Part shown: piece after piece, positions 20,816 to 27,222 of the stretch
Layout: every line of letters begins with the position of its first letter
Position numbering within the stretch: position 1 is the stretch's first letter
IMG/VR virus record: IMGVR_UViG_3300012988_000027
Coordinates: 1-35,299 of that record
Length of the DNA stretch: 35,299 nucleotides
Reading direction: 5' to 3' (one strand)
Source of the DNA: a virus
Position numbers and translations under genes: made by a program
The notes under the pieces: generated by a model
The model's database searches: none
Seen by the model: only the letters and a program-made list of their open reading frames with translations
What the model was told of the DNA's origin: nothing

Positions 20816-20963
20816 ATGACACGAAAAATGATCGCACCTACGTATGAAGAGCTGAGGGAAAATTATTGGTACGACCAACAGGCCTTGGGAGGAAAAGCTT
20901 GAGGAGGCGCATCAAGCGCTATTCGATCTTTACCAGATGATCGGCGCGGAACACCTGAAGTGA
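20816..20963 (+). pseudogene. small gene fragment with probable +1 frame change
   Basis: ATG 20816 reads MTRKMIAPTYEELRENYWYD then QQALGGKA and stops at 20902. The neighbouring frame continues WEEKLEEAHQALFDLYQMIG, AEHLK and stops at 20963. Removing one T at CCTTGGG joins them into a coherent helical protein. The IAPTYEEL start resembles that of 14840-15421. Either a decayed gene, an indel error, or two unrelated short frames. Confidence 0.4.
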
Positions 20964-20984
20964 CTTTAACCTAAGGAGAATGAG

Positions 20985-21155
20985 ATGAGTAGACAGTATG
21001 ACGCTAAGCAGGCAGTACTAAAGGCATATCCCGCCGATAAGGAAAGTGGAGTAGATCTATTCTATGAAATCATGGATTGTGATCAATCCGATTTTGAATA
21101 TGAGGAAAGCATGACTGCCGAGGAATATATATACGGGAAATCTCAAGATGATTAG
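20985..21155 (+). CDS. small acidic protein, 56 aa
   Basis: MSRQYDAKQAVLKAYPADKE, SGVDLFYEIMDCDQSDFEYE, ESMTAEEYIYGKSQDD. AAGGAG lies 7-8 nt before ATG 20985. Very acidic C-terminal half, similar in character to DNA-mimic proteins, but too short and unrecognised to claim that. Overlaps the next gene by 8 nt. Confidence 0.6.
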   Translation: MSRQYDAKQAVLKAYPADKESGVDLFYEIMDCDQSDFEYEESMTAEEYIYGKSQDD

Positions 21156-21369
21156 TCGTATCAATGCGAGCGATAGGCTTAAGCAGGCATTGCATGGCCA
21201 CGCGCCATCTTTGAGACACGCTGTGTCCTATGCAGCTCAAGATATTATTGTGTCCGCTGATTTGGTTAGGAACAAGCAGGTTTCAAAGCGACTTATGAAG
21301 CACTTCGAAGTTCTGTCCGTCCTCGCTACCTGCATTCCATTATCTACTGAAGACGAGATTGAGAATTGA
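21148..21369 (+). CDS. small helical protein, 73 aa
   Basis: MISRINASDRLKQALHGHAP then SLRHAVSYAAQDIIVSADLV. Helical, slightly basic; overlaps neighbours on both sides (TTGA with the next). No recognised family. Confidence 0.62.
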   Translation: MISRINASDRLKQALHGHAPSLRHAVSYAAQDIIVSADLVRNKQVSKRLMKHFEVLSVLATCIPLSTEDEIEN

Positions 21370-21560
21370 TCACGGTACACGATAAAGTGCTTTCGGCTCT
21401 GTCGGCCCTTCCCCAGCCTGCTACTCCAGCACAGATACAGGCAGAGGCAAGAGGATGCAGCTATGCTGTGGTCCATAACACGCTCTCAGACCTAGTTCGC
21501 AGTGGCAAGATCTTCGAAAGCAGGAATGCAGTAGACAAGAGAGTGTTTAGCTTGAGGTGA
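21366..21560 (+). CDS. small winged-helix DNA-binding protein, 64 aa, TTG start
   Basis: HDKVLSALSALPQPATPAQI then QAEARGCSYAVVHNTLSDLV and RSGKIFESRNAVDKRVFSL. Helix - helix (TPAQIQAEA) - recognition helix (SYAVVHNTLSDLVRSG) - beta wing (KIFES....RVFSL): the MarR/IclR-like mini winged-helix layout. TTG 21366 overlaps the previous stop. Probable regulator. Confidence 0.7.
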   Translation: MITVHDKVLSALSALPQPATPAQIQAEARGCSYAVVHNTLSDLVRSGKIFESRNAVDKRVFSLR

Positions 21561-21564
21561 TGAG

Positions 21565-21654
21565 ATGGACGTAAGGAAGATTGATAGGGCGGTAATAATT
21601 ACACTTGGGGTGACGGCTGTAGCTCTCGTAACGTATCTGAGGTGGTTTACATGA
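21565..21654 (+). CDS. tiny single-TM protein, 29 aa
   Basis: MDVRKIDRAVIITLGVTAVA then LVTYLRWFT. One TM helix with a basic N terminus. GAGGTGATGAG precedes ATG 21565 and the stop overlaps the next start (ATGA), a good sign of real translation. Confidence 0.55.
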   Translation: MDVRKIDRAVIITLGVTAVALVTYLRWFT

Positions 21655-21968
21655 GCAATGAAGAACACGAAAGGGGCGTTGAGGCCGCTTGCAGAAGTTA
21701 CATAGATGTATTCCAAGATACCGCACCAAATCCAGACGCGCCTAGACGATTTGGCGATATGATATCTACGGTTATAAAGGCATATCTAGACGCAAGCGGT
21801 CTAGTGCCGGTTCCTAGGGAGCCTACGACTGAGATGGTTAGATCAGCATATGAGGCGCGAGATCCCGGATTTTGTGATGAACCTGGAGACGTACAATCTC
21901 CGCAAGAAACTTGGGCAGAGATGATATCAGCTGCCACAAACCCATTCGAAAGCGGGCAAGATGAGTAA
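21651..21968 (+). CDS. hypothetical protein, 105 aa
   Basis: MSNEEHERGVEAACRSYIDV, then LVPVPREPTTEMVRSAYEAR and ETWAEMISAATNPFE. The phrase 'VPREPTTEM...A' is shared by many small phage proteins that have internal repeats of 'VPREPTEEM+.A'. Acidic, soluble. Overlaps both neighbours. Confidence 0.66.
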   Translation: MSNEEHERGVEAACRSYIDVFQDTAPNPDAPRRFGDMISTVIKAYLDASGLVPVPREPTTEMVRSAYEARDPGFCDEPGDVQSPQETWAEMISAATNPFESGQDE

Positions 21969-22137
21969 TCAGGTCGTTTTTGAGCCAGAGAAGGACATAA
22001 CTGCTTTCGAGCTTGCCAAGATTATGGCAATATCCAACACACGATATATCAAAAAGGAACAGATGTTCGAATGGTTGCGAAAGGAATGCCCGTCTGCTTT
22101 GAGACACTTTCCCAACCCAAAACAGAGTAAAGGATAG
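21961..22137 (+). CDS. small hypothetical protein, 58 aa
   Basis: MSNQVVFEPEKDITAFELAK, IMAISNTRYIKKEQMFEWLR, KECPSALRHFPNPKQSKG. Helical core and basic tail; a short HTH is possible (AFELAKIMAISNTRYIKKEQ). Overlaps the previous gene by 8 nt. The end AAAGGATAG is also the ribosome-binding site of the next gene. Confidence 0.62.
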   Translation: MSNQVVFEPEKDITAFELAKIMAISNTRYIKKEQMFEWLRKECPSALRHFPNPKQSKG

Positions 22138-22140
22138 AGA

Positions 22141-22293
22141 GTGTCGGTTAAGTTTGGAAACGTCAGCATTGAAAAATGTCCTAAGTGCTCAAGCAAGGAT
22201 ATCAGCGTTCACGATGCTGTTTTTACGCCTAAAGGATTCCAATGCATCGTAACGTGTTCGAATTGCGGACATTCTGAGAAGGCAAAAGGATAG
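22141..22293 (+). CDS. mini zinc ribbon, 50 aa, GTG start
   Basis: MSVKFGNVSIEKCPKCSSKD, ISVHDAVFTPKGFQCIVTCS, NCGHSEKAKG. CPKC...CSNC with beta strands between: a classic zinc ribbon. AAAGGATAGAGA precedes GTG 22141 and the same string recurs before the next gene. Function unknown; transcription or DNA-end binding is possible. Confidence 0.62.
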   Translation: MSVKFGNVSIEKCPKCSSKDISVHDAVFTPKGFQCIVTCSNCGHSEKAKG

Positions 22294-22297
22294 AGAG

Positions 22298-22492
22298 ATG
22301 AGTGAGTGGAAAGAATGGCTTCTTAATTCTTGCCCCGAGTGCGACAGGCCAGAGAAAAAGGTTCCTCTGCATGTTAATAAGGGGACGGATGGTGTAGTTT
22401 GTTCTTGCGGAAAATGCGGCGGTGAGTGGACTGGCCTCAAGTATAGGCTTACGCCCTCCAAAGCCCCAGACACACATAAAGTAAACGGATAA
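22298..22492 (+). CDS. small zinc-ribbon protein, 64 aa
   Basis: MSEWKEWLLNSCPECDRPEK then VCSCGKCGGEWTGLKYRL. Two Cys clusters (CPEC, CSCGKC). AAAGGATAGAGAG precedes ATG 22298, identical to the site of the previous mini zinc ribbon. Function unknown. Confidence 0.66.
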   Translation: MSEWKEWLLNSCPECDRPEKKVPLHVNKGTDGVVCSCGKCGGEWTGLKYRLTPSKAPDTHKVNG

Positions 22493-22517
22493 AGGTTTAG
22501 ACTAACCGGAGATTGAG

Positions 22518-22811
22518 ATGATGTACATGCCACCCCCAATGGGTCCTAAGCCAGAGCGCTTCATGTTCGATAGTGATGAGAAGTATCTAGCGGCTCGAAA
22601 GACATACGCGGCAGAGAAGAGAAACCGAGACAACGCGATGAAGACGAATCTTGCCTTCCATATCGTCATCGGTGCAGTCATGATCATTATGGCATTCCTG
22701 ATGATGTGCCTGCCGCTCTATATGAGCTTTGGCTGGTATGGCCCGATTGGACTAATCCTCTCTGGTGGCCTATTCTGGGCTGCTGTATCTCGTGTTAAGA
22801 TGTGGCTGTGA
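22518..22811 (+). CDS. two-TM membrane protein, 97 aa
   Basis: Pro/Met-rich start (MMYMPPPMGPKPERFMFDSD), charged helix (KYLAARKTYAAEKRNRDNAM), then TM segments FHIVIGAVMIIMAFLMMCLP and GPIGLILSGGLFWAAVS. GGAGATTGAG precedes ATG 22518. No recognised family. Confidence 0.68.
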   Translation: MMYMPPPMGPKPERFMFDSDEKYLAARKTYAAEKRNRDNAMKTNLAFHIVIGAVMIIMAFLMMCLPLYMSFGWYGPIGLILSGGLFWAAVSRVKMWL

Positions 22812-22822
22812 GGATAAAGACT

Positions 22823-23002
22823 ATGAGCGAGACATTCGACTACGAGGCTCAAGAGCAAGAATCCAGGCGTATAGTCAAATGGTTGAAGTCGGGCTCTAGT
22901 ATGAGCTATGATCAGTGGCGCAAAGAGGAATATCCAGATCTTGATCCATACAAGTATCGAGTTGAATTGCTAGCCCCAGATTATGGAACTTCAAAAGGTT
23001 AA
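22823..23002 (+). CDS. small hypothetical protein, 59 aa
   Basis: MSETFDYEAQEQESRRIVKW then LKSGSSMSYDQWRKEEYPDL. GAGGATAAAG before ATG 22823 picks it over GTG 22802. Soluble; 12 nt before TerS. Function unknown. Confidence 0.58.
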   Translation: MSETFDYEAQEQESRRIVKWLKSGSSMSYDQWRKEEYPDLDPYKYRVELLAPDYGTSKG

Positions 23003-23014
23003 GCGAGATTAAAT

Positions 23015-23275
23015 ATGGCAGGCGGAAGGCCCCCAAAAGAGAAGAGCTTCGCAAACATGCTCAACATCGCTATCAAAGAAGCGGTGGAAGGAAAGGAGCA
23101 TACAAAGCTCAGAGCAGTAGCAGATGCCTTGGTTGATAAGGCTATGGCTGGCGATGTACAAGCGATCAAAGAGGTTGCAGACCGCCTAGATGGCAAGGTC
23201 GTTCAGGCTATCTCTGGAGATGAAGAGGGTGGGCCTGTGCAAATCATCATTAACCGCTTCACGGACGACAAGTGA
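23015..23275 (+). CDS. terS: terminase small subunit-like protein
   Basis: 86 aa. MAGGRPPKEKSFANMLNIAI at the N terminus is the GRPPK-type start of TerS/DUF5681-like proteins. Then HTKLRAVADALVDKAMAGDV, QAIKEVADRLDGKVVQAISG: the helix pattern of phage TerS that ends in 'AIKE(I/V)ADRLDGK..Q...'. It would recognise the packaging site and regulate TerL. The stop overlaps the TerL GTG (GTGA). It is short for a TerS; assignment rests on sequence pattern and position. Confidence 0.8.
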   Translation: MAGGRPPKEKSFANMLNIAIKEAVEGKEHTKLRAVADALVDKAMAGDVQAIKEVADRLDGKVVQAISGDEEGGPVQIIINRFTDDK

Positions 23276-25485
23276 CGACGATCACGCTTCCCAACGGGTG
23301 GAAGCCCAGACCATATCAGATGCCGATGTGGTCCTATCTCGAAAAAGGCGGCAAGCGAGCAATCGGCGCATGGCATCGTAGAGCAGGAAAAGACGACGTT
23401 CTACTAAACTGGACAGCCGTAGCCGCGTTCGAGCGCCCTGCATCATACTGGCATTGTCTGCCCGAATACTCCCAAGCAAGGAAAGCCATTTGGACCGCCG
23501 TTGACCCTATGACTGGCGTCAGGCGCATCGACCAAGCATTCCCGATGGATCTCCGGGCCAACACCAATGACCAGGAGATGTTCATACGCTTCAAAAACGG
23601 CTCTACATGGCAGTGTGTAGGGTCTGACCGATATAACAGCCTTGTAGGCGCTGGCGTGGCTGGCGTGACGTTCTCTGAGTTCGCATTGGCTAACCCAAGC
23701 GCATGGGCATATATCAGGCCCATGGTAGAGGCTAACGATGGATGGGCTGCGTTCATCTCTACGCCTCGTGGCCGCAACCACTTCAAAGACCTCATGGACA
23801 TGGCCGCGCGTAATAAGTCGTGGTTCCAAGAGGCGCTAGACGTTCATAAGACCGGCGCTCTATCATTGGAGCAGATTGAAGAGTCCAAGGCTGAGTATAT
23901 AGCTCTGTATGGCGAAGACCTAGGCACGGCTCAGTTCGATCAGGAATATCTCGTCTCCTTCAATGCCGCTATTCTCGGAGCTTTCTATGCTCGTGAGATG
24001 CAGAAGGTTCGTGCAGAGGGGCGTATCAGCGACACGCTCAAGGCGGTGGAAGGCAAGTCGGTCCACAGGGCTTGGGATATCGGCGTAAGGGATGACACAT
24101 CTATCTGGTGGTTCCAAGTTATCGGCGGCAGTGTCCATATCCTCGACTGCTATAGCCAGTCAGGCGTTGGCCTCGATCATTACGCTGATATCGTTCAGAA
24201 GCGCCGTGAGGAATACGGCTGGAAGGACGGCACAGACTACGTTCCGCACGATGCCAAGGTGAAGGAATGGACAAGCGGTCGTACTCGTGTAGAAACCATG
24301 ATGGAGTATGGGCTAAAACCGCAAGTCGTGCCTATGGCAACTAAGCTCGACGGTGTTAATGCGGTGCGTCGGACACTTCCTGTATGCATCTTCCATAGCC
24401 GTTGCGAGGCCGAGGGAATAGCCGCTCTTGAGCAGTACAGACGCGAGTGGGACGACGACAAGAAGGCGTTCAAGGCTAGTGAAGTACATGACTGGTCTAG
24501 CCATCTGTGTTTCACTGGTGATACTGAGGTATTGACGCGTAACGGAACGTATCGGATAATGGACCTCCCAGAAACAGGAGAGGTTCTTACACGATGCGGT
24601 TGGTCGCAATATCACAGCCCGCGCATGACGCGGAAAAATGCCCAACTTGTAGCGGTGCAGTTCTCAGACGGACTTACGGTGAAATGTACGCCGGATCATT
24701 CCTTCTTGACGGAGAGCGGGTGGAAATCCGCAGAGAGCCTAGAGATGGGTTCAAAGATCCTGTGTGCCTCGACCCCATCACGCAGTTTTTCAACGGCTAT
24801 CTATACCGCCTATACCCAAGCGACAGATACTTTGCGAAAGGTGGCTCTCGCCTTCACAGAGACGTTTGGAAGGACGCGTTCGGACCTATCCCAGAAGGTT
24901 GCCACATTCACCACAAGGACGACGATCCAGCAAACAACATGCTCCACAATTTGGAGTGCCTACCCCCAAGCGATCACATGCAGCGCACTCTCTCAAGTCG
25001 CAAAGGAAGAGGCTGGAAGTCTAAATTCACTGCTAACGCTCGCGAACGCGCGGCTGACTGGCACAGATCAGAAGAAGGTAGGCTCTGGCACAAGCGACAT
25101 GCTGAACGTACACAGTCATGGACAAAGTGGAAGCGAGAGCCAAAGGACTGCCTATCGTGTGGTGTCGAGTTTCAAGCGCTTGTTCGCAAGGGGCTTGCGC
25201 AAAAGTATTGCTCCGAGAACTGCAAAATGGCGCACTATCGAATGCGTAAGGTTCTTGAGCGAGACTGATGATGTCTGGTGCTTGACCGTTCCATCCGAGA
25301 GGTCGTTCGCCCTGTCAAACGGCGCTATAGTGCATAATTGCGATGCCTTCCGCTATCTATCGCTATCCTGGCGCAAGGCTGTTGTGGAGTATGAGCCTCC
25401 ACCGCGCCCTGAGATCGGCCACATGCCAAACACACTAGACGAGTGGATAGCTCCACCACTTGTTGAAAGACGCGGTAGACGGTGA
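23272..25485 (+). CDS. terL: terminase large subunit, interrupted by an intein
   Basis: 737 aa as encoded; 460 aa after removal of residues 413-689. ATPase: WHRRAGKDDVLLNW (Walker A-like, HRRAGKD), VAGVTFSEFALANPSAW (Walker B-like), FISTPRGRNHF (coupling motif). Nuclease: RAWDIGVRDDTSIWWFQ (first Asp), YVPHDAKVKEW (second), and HDWSSHL / CDAFRYLSLSW split by the intein, CDAFR carrying the third Asp. TerL cuts concatemers and pumps DNA into the prohead with the portal. The GTG start overlaps TerS. Spliced length is normal for the family. An HNH gene lies out of frame inside the intein. Confidence 0.93.
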   Translation: MTTITLPNGWKPRPYQMPMWSYLEKGGKRAIGAWHRRAGKDDVLLNWTAVAAFERPASYWHCLPEYSQARKAIWTAVDPMTGVRRIDQAFPMDLRANTNDQEMFIRFKNGSTWQCVGSDRYNSLVGAGVAGVTFSEFALANPSAWAYIRPMVEANDGWAAFISTPRGRNHFKDLMDMAARNKSWFQEALDVHKTGALSLEQIEESKAEYIALYGEDLGTAQFDQEYLVSFNAAILGAFYAREMQKVRAEGRISDTLKAVEGKSVHRAWDIGVRDDTSIWWFQVIGGSVHILDCYSQSGVGLDHYADIVQKRREEYGWKDGTDYVPHDAKVKEWTSGRTRVETMMEYGLKPQVVPMATKLDGVNAVRRTLPVCIFHSRCEAEGIAALEQYRREWDDDKKAFKASEVHDWSSHLCFTGDTEVLTRNGTYRIMDLPETGEVLTRCGWSQYHSPRMTRKNAQLVAVQFSDGLTVKCTPDHSFLTESGWKSAESLEMGSKILCASTPSRSFSTAIYTAYTQATDTLRKVALAFTETFGRTRSDLSQKVATFTTRTTIQQTTCSTIWSAYPQAITCSALSQVAKEEAGSLNSLLTLANARLTGTDQKKVGSGTSDMLNVHSHGQSGSESQRTAYRVVSSFKRLFARGLRKSIAPRTAKWRTIECVRFLSETDDVWCLTVPSERSFALSNGAIVHNCDAFRYLSLSWRKAVVEYEPPPRPEIGHMPNTLDEWIAPPLVERRGRR
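24508..25338 (+). mobile_element. intein in TerL (277 aa), class-1-like
   Basis: Block A: Cys413 in CFTGDTEVLTRNGTYRIMDL. Block B: GLTVKCTPDHSFLTESG with Thr473 and His476. Block F: DDVWCLTVPSERSFALSNG. Block G: AIVHN with His688-Asn689, followed by extein Cys690. Block F has Cys at the place where Asp is common. It should self-splice to join HL and CDAFR. No in-frame endonuclease is seen: residues about 491-655 are Ser/Thr/Ala-rich sequence that is the alternate-frame reading of the nested HNH gene. Start and end are placed at the Cys413 and Asn689 codons. Confidence 0.92.
24594..25268 (+). CDS. HNH homing endonuclease nested out of frame within the intein
   Basis: 224 aa, shifted by -1 relative to the TerL frame and lying entirely inside the intein. 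Core: GYLYRLYPSDRYFAKGG, RLHRDVWKDAFGPIPEGCHI, HHKDDDPANNMLHNLECLPP, SDHMQ; catalytic His106-His107, Asn115/Asn119, His128. C-terminal zinc finger: CLSCG (186-189) and KYCSENC (206, 210), then its own stop. ATG 24594 has AGGAGAGG upstream; ATG 24684 is a shorter option. The first about 50 residues overlap intein block B and look unlike the family, so they may be filler. It would cut intein-less terL alleles and drive homing. Confidence 0.9.
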   Translation: MRLVAISQPAHDAEKCPTCSGAVLRRTYGEMYAGSFLLDGERVEIRREPRDGFKDPVCLDPITQFFNGYLYRLYPSDRYFAKGGSRLHRDVWKDAFGPIPEGCHIHHKDDDPANNMLHNLECLPPSDHMQRTLSSRKGRGWKSKFTANARERAADWHRSEEGRLWHKRHAERTQSWTKWKREPKDCLSCGVEFQALVRKGLAQKYCSENCKMAHYRMRKVLERD

Positions 25486-25489
25486 TATA

Positions 25490-25765
25490 AGGGATGCATC
25501 ATTGGTTCCGAGGGATTGTGGATTCATGGTCGCGAGGCAACGTTCGAACGCCAATGTTCTCAAGTCCCGCAAGGGCAGCTAGGGTTGATCGCCTAGCTTA
25601 GTAATTCCAGCCGACGCGCTTCCGACAGTCAGGCAGGTCTCAAGATGCTCGGAGCGTGGTAGCAGAGTGCAAGTGCCGGAAACGGTGGAGACGGCTAGAT
25701 GCTACAGGGACGCGAAACCGATCAGTACGTGAAGTGACTAAGGCTTCGCAGAATATCGGCCCAAT
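25490..25765 (+). ncRNA. candidate structured RNA downstream of terL
   Basis: No gene fits 25486-25893. Helices visible: CATTGG 25500-25505 with CCAATG 25551-25556 (extended by TTC/GAA across a bulge); CCC-GCAA-GGG 25566-25575 (GNRA); AGCTAGG 25577-25583 with CCTAGCT 25592-25598; ATGCT/AGCGT 25645-25657; GTAGCA 25659-25664 with TGCTAC 25700-25705, enclosing CCG-GAAA-CGG 25676-25685 (GNRA); CCGAT 25718-25722 with ATCGG 25755-25759, enclosing GTGAAG/CTTCGC 25729-25749. It is not a tRNA and I cannot place a group I core. It may be a 3'-UTR RNA, a packaging-associated RNA or an unknown class. Confidence 0.5.
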
Positions 25766-25831
25766 CTCCCCTCCCAAGCATATTCCCCTATAACGCAGAT
25801 AATAAAAACTATCCGCTACACATTTAAACTA

Positions 25832-25860
25832 TTGACTACGGCGTGTGAGTAGTGCATATT
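25832..25860 (+). promoter_or_regulatory. sigma70-type promoter before the head genes
   Basis: TTGACT (25832-25837), 17-nt spacer, CATATT (25855-25860). It lies 34 nt before ATG 25894, with AAGGAG between. AT-rich DNA immediately upstream (ATAATAAAAACTATCC) supports a promoter. It would drive the short unit that ends at the terminator 26146-26171. Confidence 0.5.
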
Positions 25861-25893
25861 CAAATCATCGAAACGCCAACAAGGAGATATGAG

Positions 25894-26133
25894 ATGGCGA
25901 CGAAAGAGCAGAACACGATGATGGCGAAGCGCATGAAGCAGGAAGGTACGGGAAAGTGGCCGAATTCCATTTCGCTTTCGCACGGATGGCAGGGGTCCGG
26001 GGCTGATGACCGTATCCGCGCTCGACAGATGGGCCGTAACATGGAAACGTCAGGCAAGAACATGATTGGACTTCTCGGCGGCGTTCTCGCTGAGCGCATT
26101 GGTTACAAGTCTCCGATCAAGCTTCCGGCTTAA
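25894..26133 (+). CDS. small head-region protein, 79 aa
   Basis: MATKEQNTMMAKRMKQEGTG then KWPNSISLSHGWQGSGADDR, ending GVLAERIGYKSPIKLPA. AAGGAGATATGAG precedes ATG 25894. It is flanked by its own promoter and a strong terminator, so it is a monocistronic unit, unusual in this compact genome. Basic, soluble; function unknown. Confidence 0.68.
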   Translation: MATKEQNTMMAKRMKQEGTGKWPNSISLSHGWQGSGADDRIRARQMGRNMETSGKNMIGLLGGVLAERIGYKSPIKLPA

Positions 26134-26145
26134 TATAGAAAGGGG

Positions 26146-26171
26146 CGGGGCAACTGCCCCGTTTTTCTTTT
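26146..26171 (+). terminator. intrinsic terminator
   Basis: CGGGGC-AACT-GCCCCG (26146-26161) followed by TTTTTCTTTT. Stable GC stem and U tract; ends directly at the next ATG (26172). Confidence 0.9.
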
Positions 26172-26483
26172 ATGCAAAAGTTCCCAAAATGCCGTACATG
26201 CGGTAAAGAACACGCTCTGGGTGGATGCCCAGAGTTTCAATCGACGGCAGCACGGAAGATTGAAGCAGGGTATGCCAAAGAAGAGCATAGGGTAGCTCCC
26301 GAGACAGTGCAGGTATCAAGTCCTGCCCCTGCAACCAACCCGCCTCCCAAGCCCAAAATCGGCAGACCCCGTACAGGCTTCAACAAGAAAGAATACAACC
26401 GCCAGTTCACGGCAGACCTACGCACCATCAAGCGCCTTGGCCTTAACTGTACGGTGGCTCAATATCGGGAGAGTTTAAAATGA
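26172..26483 (+). CDS. zinc-knuckle phage protein, 103 aa
   Basis: MQKFPKCRTCGKEHALGGCP at the N terminus (C..CG..H..G.C), a Pro/Ala linker (VSSPAPATNPPPKPKIGRPR), and a basic C-terminal helix (NKKEYNRQFTADLRTIKRLG). This layout occurs in phage proteins of unknown function next to terminase/portal genes. ATG 26172 begins within the terminator tail without a ribosome-binding site, so translation may be leaderless or depend on read-through. Confidence 0.68.
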   Translation: MQKFPKCRTCGKEHALGGCPEFQSTAARKIEAGYAKEEHRVAPETVQVSSPAPATNPPPKPKIGRPRTGFNKKEYNRQFTADLRTIKRLGLNCTVAQYRESLK

Positions 26484-26656
26484 ACAGGCGAATGAGAGTT
26501 TCCGTATCGTTCATCAAAAAGGATTGGGGGTCTGGAAAGAAGACGTGGCGAGAGGCGAAAGAGTTTGACATTGGCCTAGTGCGCTCAATACGCAGGCTCT
26601 CGAATAGGAAGTCTAAGCGAGCTTGGCTGCGTGGGTCGTCTATCAAGGCCTATTGA
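26480..26656 (+). CDS. small basic protein, 58 aa
   Basis: MNRRMRVSVSFIKKDWGSGK, KTWREAKEFDIGLVRSIRRL, SNRKSKRAWLRGSSIKAY. ATGA overlap with the previous stop. Very basic; probable nucleic-acid binding. Function unknown. Confidence 0.58.
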   Translation: MNRRMRVSVSFIKKDWGSGKKTWREAKEFDIGLVRSIRRLSNRKSKRAWLRGSSIKAY

Positions 26657-26682
26657 GGCGGTGAAGGAATGGAGAGAGAAGA

Positions 26683-26916
26683 ATGAGCAAAGAAGCGTAT
26701 GAGAAAATTGAGGCTGGCCTAGTCGAAGCGTTGGCGCTGATAGAGGTGATGCCATTCAATCCTGGATTCGGAGTTCATCGCCTTATTGATTGGGACAAGG
26801 AAGCAATGACGGAGATTGAAGGAATTCGTTCAGGCCCATTTGAAGAGATTGAGCGCAAGCAATCTCAATATTGGCGCAGCACTCATTACGGTGTTTCGGA
26901 AACAGAAGGAGAGTGA
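26683..26916 (+). CDS. small acidic protein, 77 aa
   Basis: MSKEAYEKIEAGLVEALALI, then EVMPFNPGFGVHRLIDWDKE. GGAGAG lies 7-8 nt before ATG 26683. Acidic helices; function unknown. Confidence 0.62.
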   Translation: MSKEAYEKIEAGLVEALALIEVMPFNPGFGVHRLIDWDKEAMTEIEGIRSGPFEEIERKQSQYWRSTHYGVSETEGE

Positions 26917-26919
26917 GAA

Positions 26920-27189
26920 GTGACACATACTGCATGGCCTTGGGAGGCATTTTTTGAGACAGGGAGGAAGACTGGAATAGTTATAGACGCTCATGGTGTA
27001 GAAGTCGGAGGCGAAGGAAACTACACTGAAGATGACGCTTTTTTGATATCCGCAGCACCGGAGCTTCTAGCGGCTCTTGAGGACTGTGTTGGACGTTTTG
27101 TCACCGCATTTCCAGCGGCAGAAGAATACGAGCCGATCAAGAAGGCAAAGGACGCAATCGCAAAGGCTCGTGGAACATCCTCCTCCTAA
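26920..27189 (+). CDS. small phage protein (ISAAPELLAALE-type), 89 aa, GTG start
   Basis: Contains DDAFLISAAPELLAALEDCV then EEYEPIKKAKDAIAKARG. The 'D..LI.AAPELL.ALE......A..AI.KA+G' signature marks a very common small phage protein of unknown function. GTG 26920 follows GGAGAGTGAGAA. Confidence 0.72.
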   Translation: MTHTAWPWEAFFETGRKTGIVIDAHGVEVGGEGNYTEDDAFLISAAPELLAALEDCVGRFVTAFPAAEEYEPIKKAKDAIAKARGTSSS

Positions 27190-27222
27190 GCCAGTTTATA
27201 TAGACCAACAATGGAGGCAGTC

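Noticed and set aside
24594-25268. HNH frame as an artefact of two sequencing indels in a normal in-frame intein
   Set aside because: The HNH gene has its own stop right after a complete C-terminal zinc finger, and the TerL frame has no stop through the whole overlap. Both would be coincidences under the error model. Resequencing should still confirm.
25490-25765. Group I intron, tRNA or tmRNA
   Set aside because: No matching P3/P7/P8 core could be placed: GACTA at 25736-25740 lacks a downstream TAGTC partner. The TTCGAA at 25543-25548 lacks tRNA arm geometry. TerL already has its natural end upstream.
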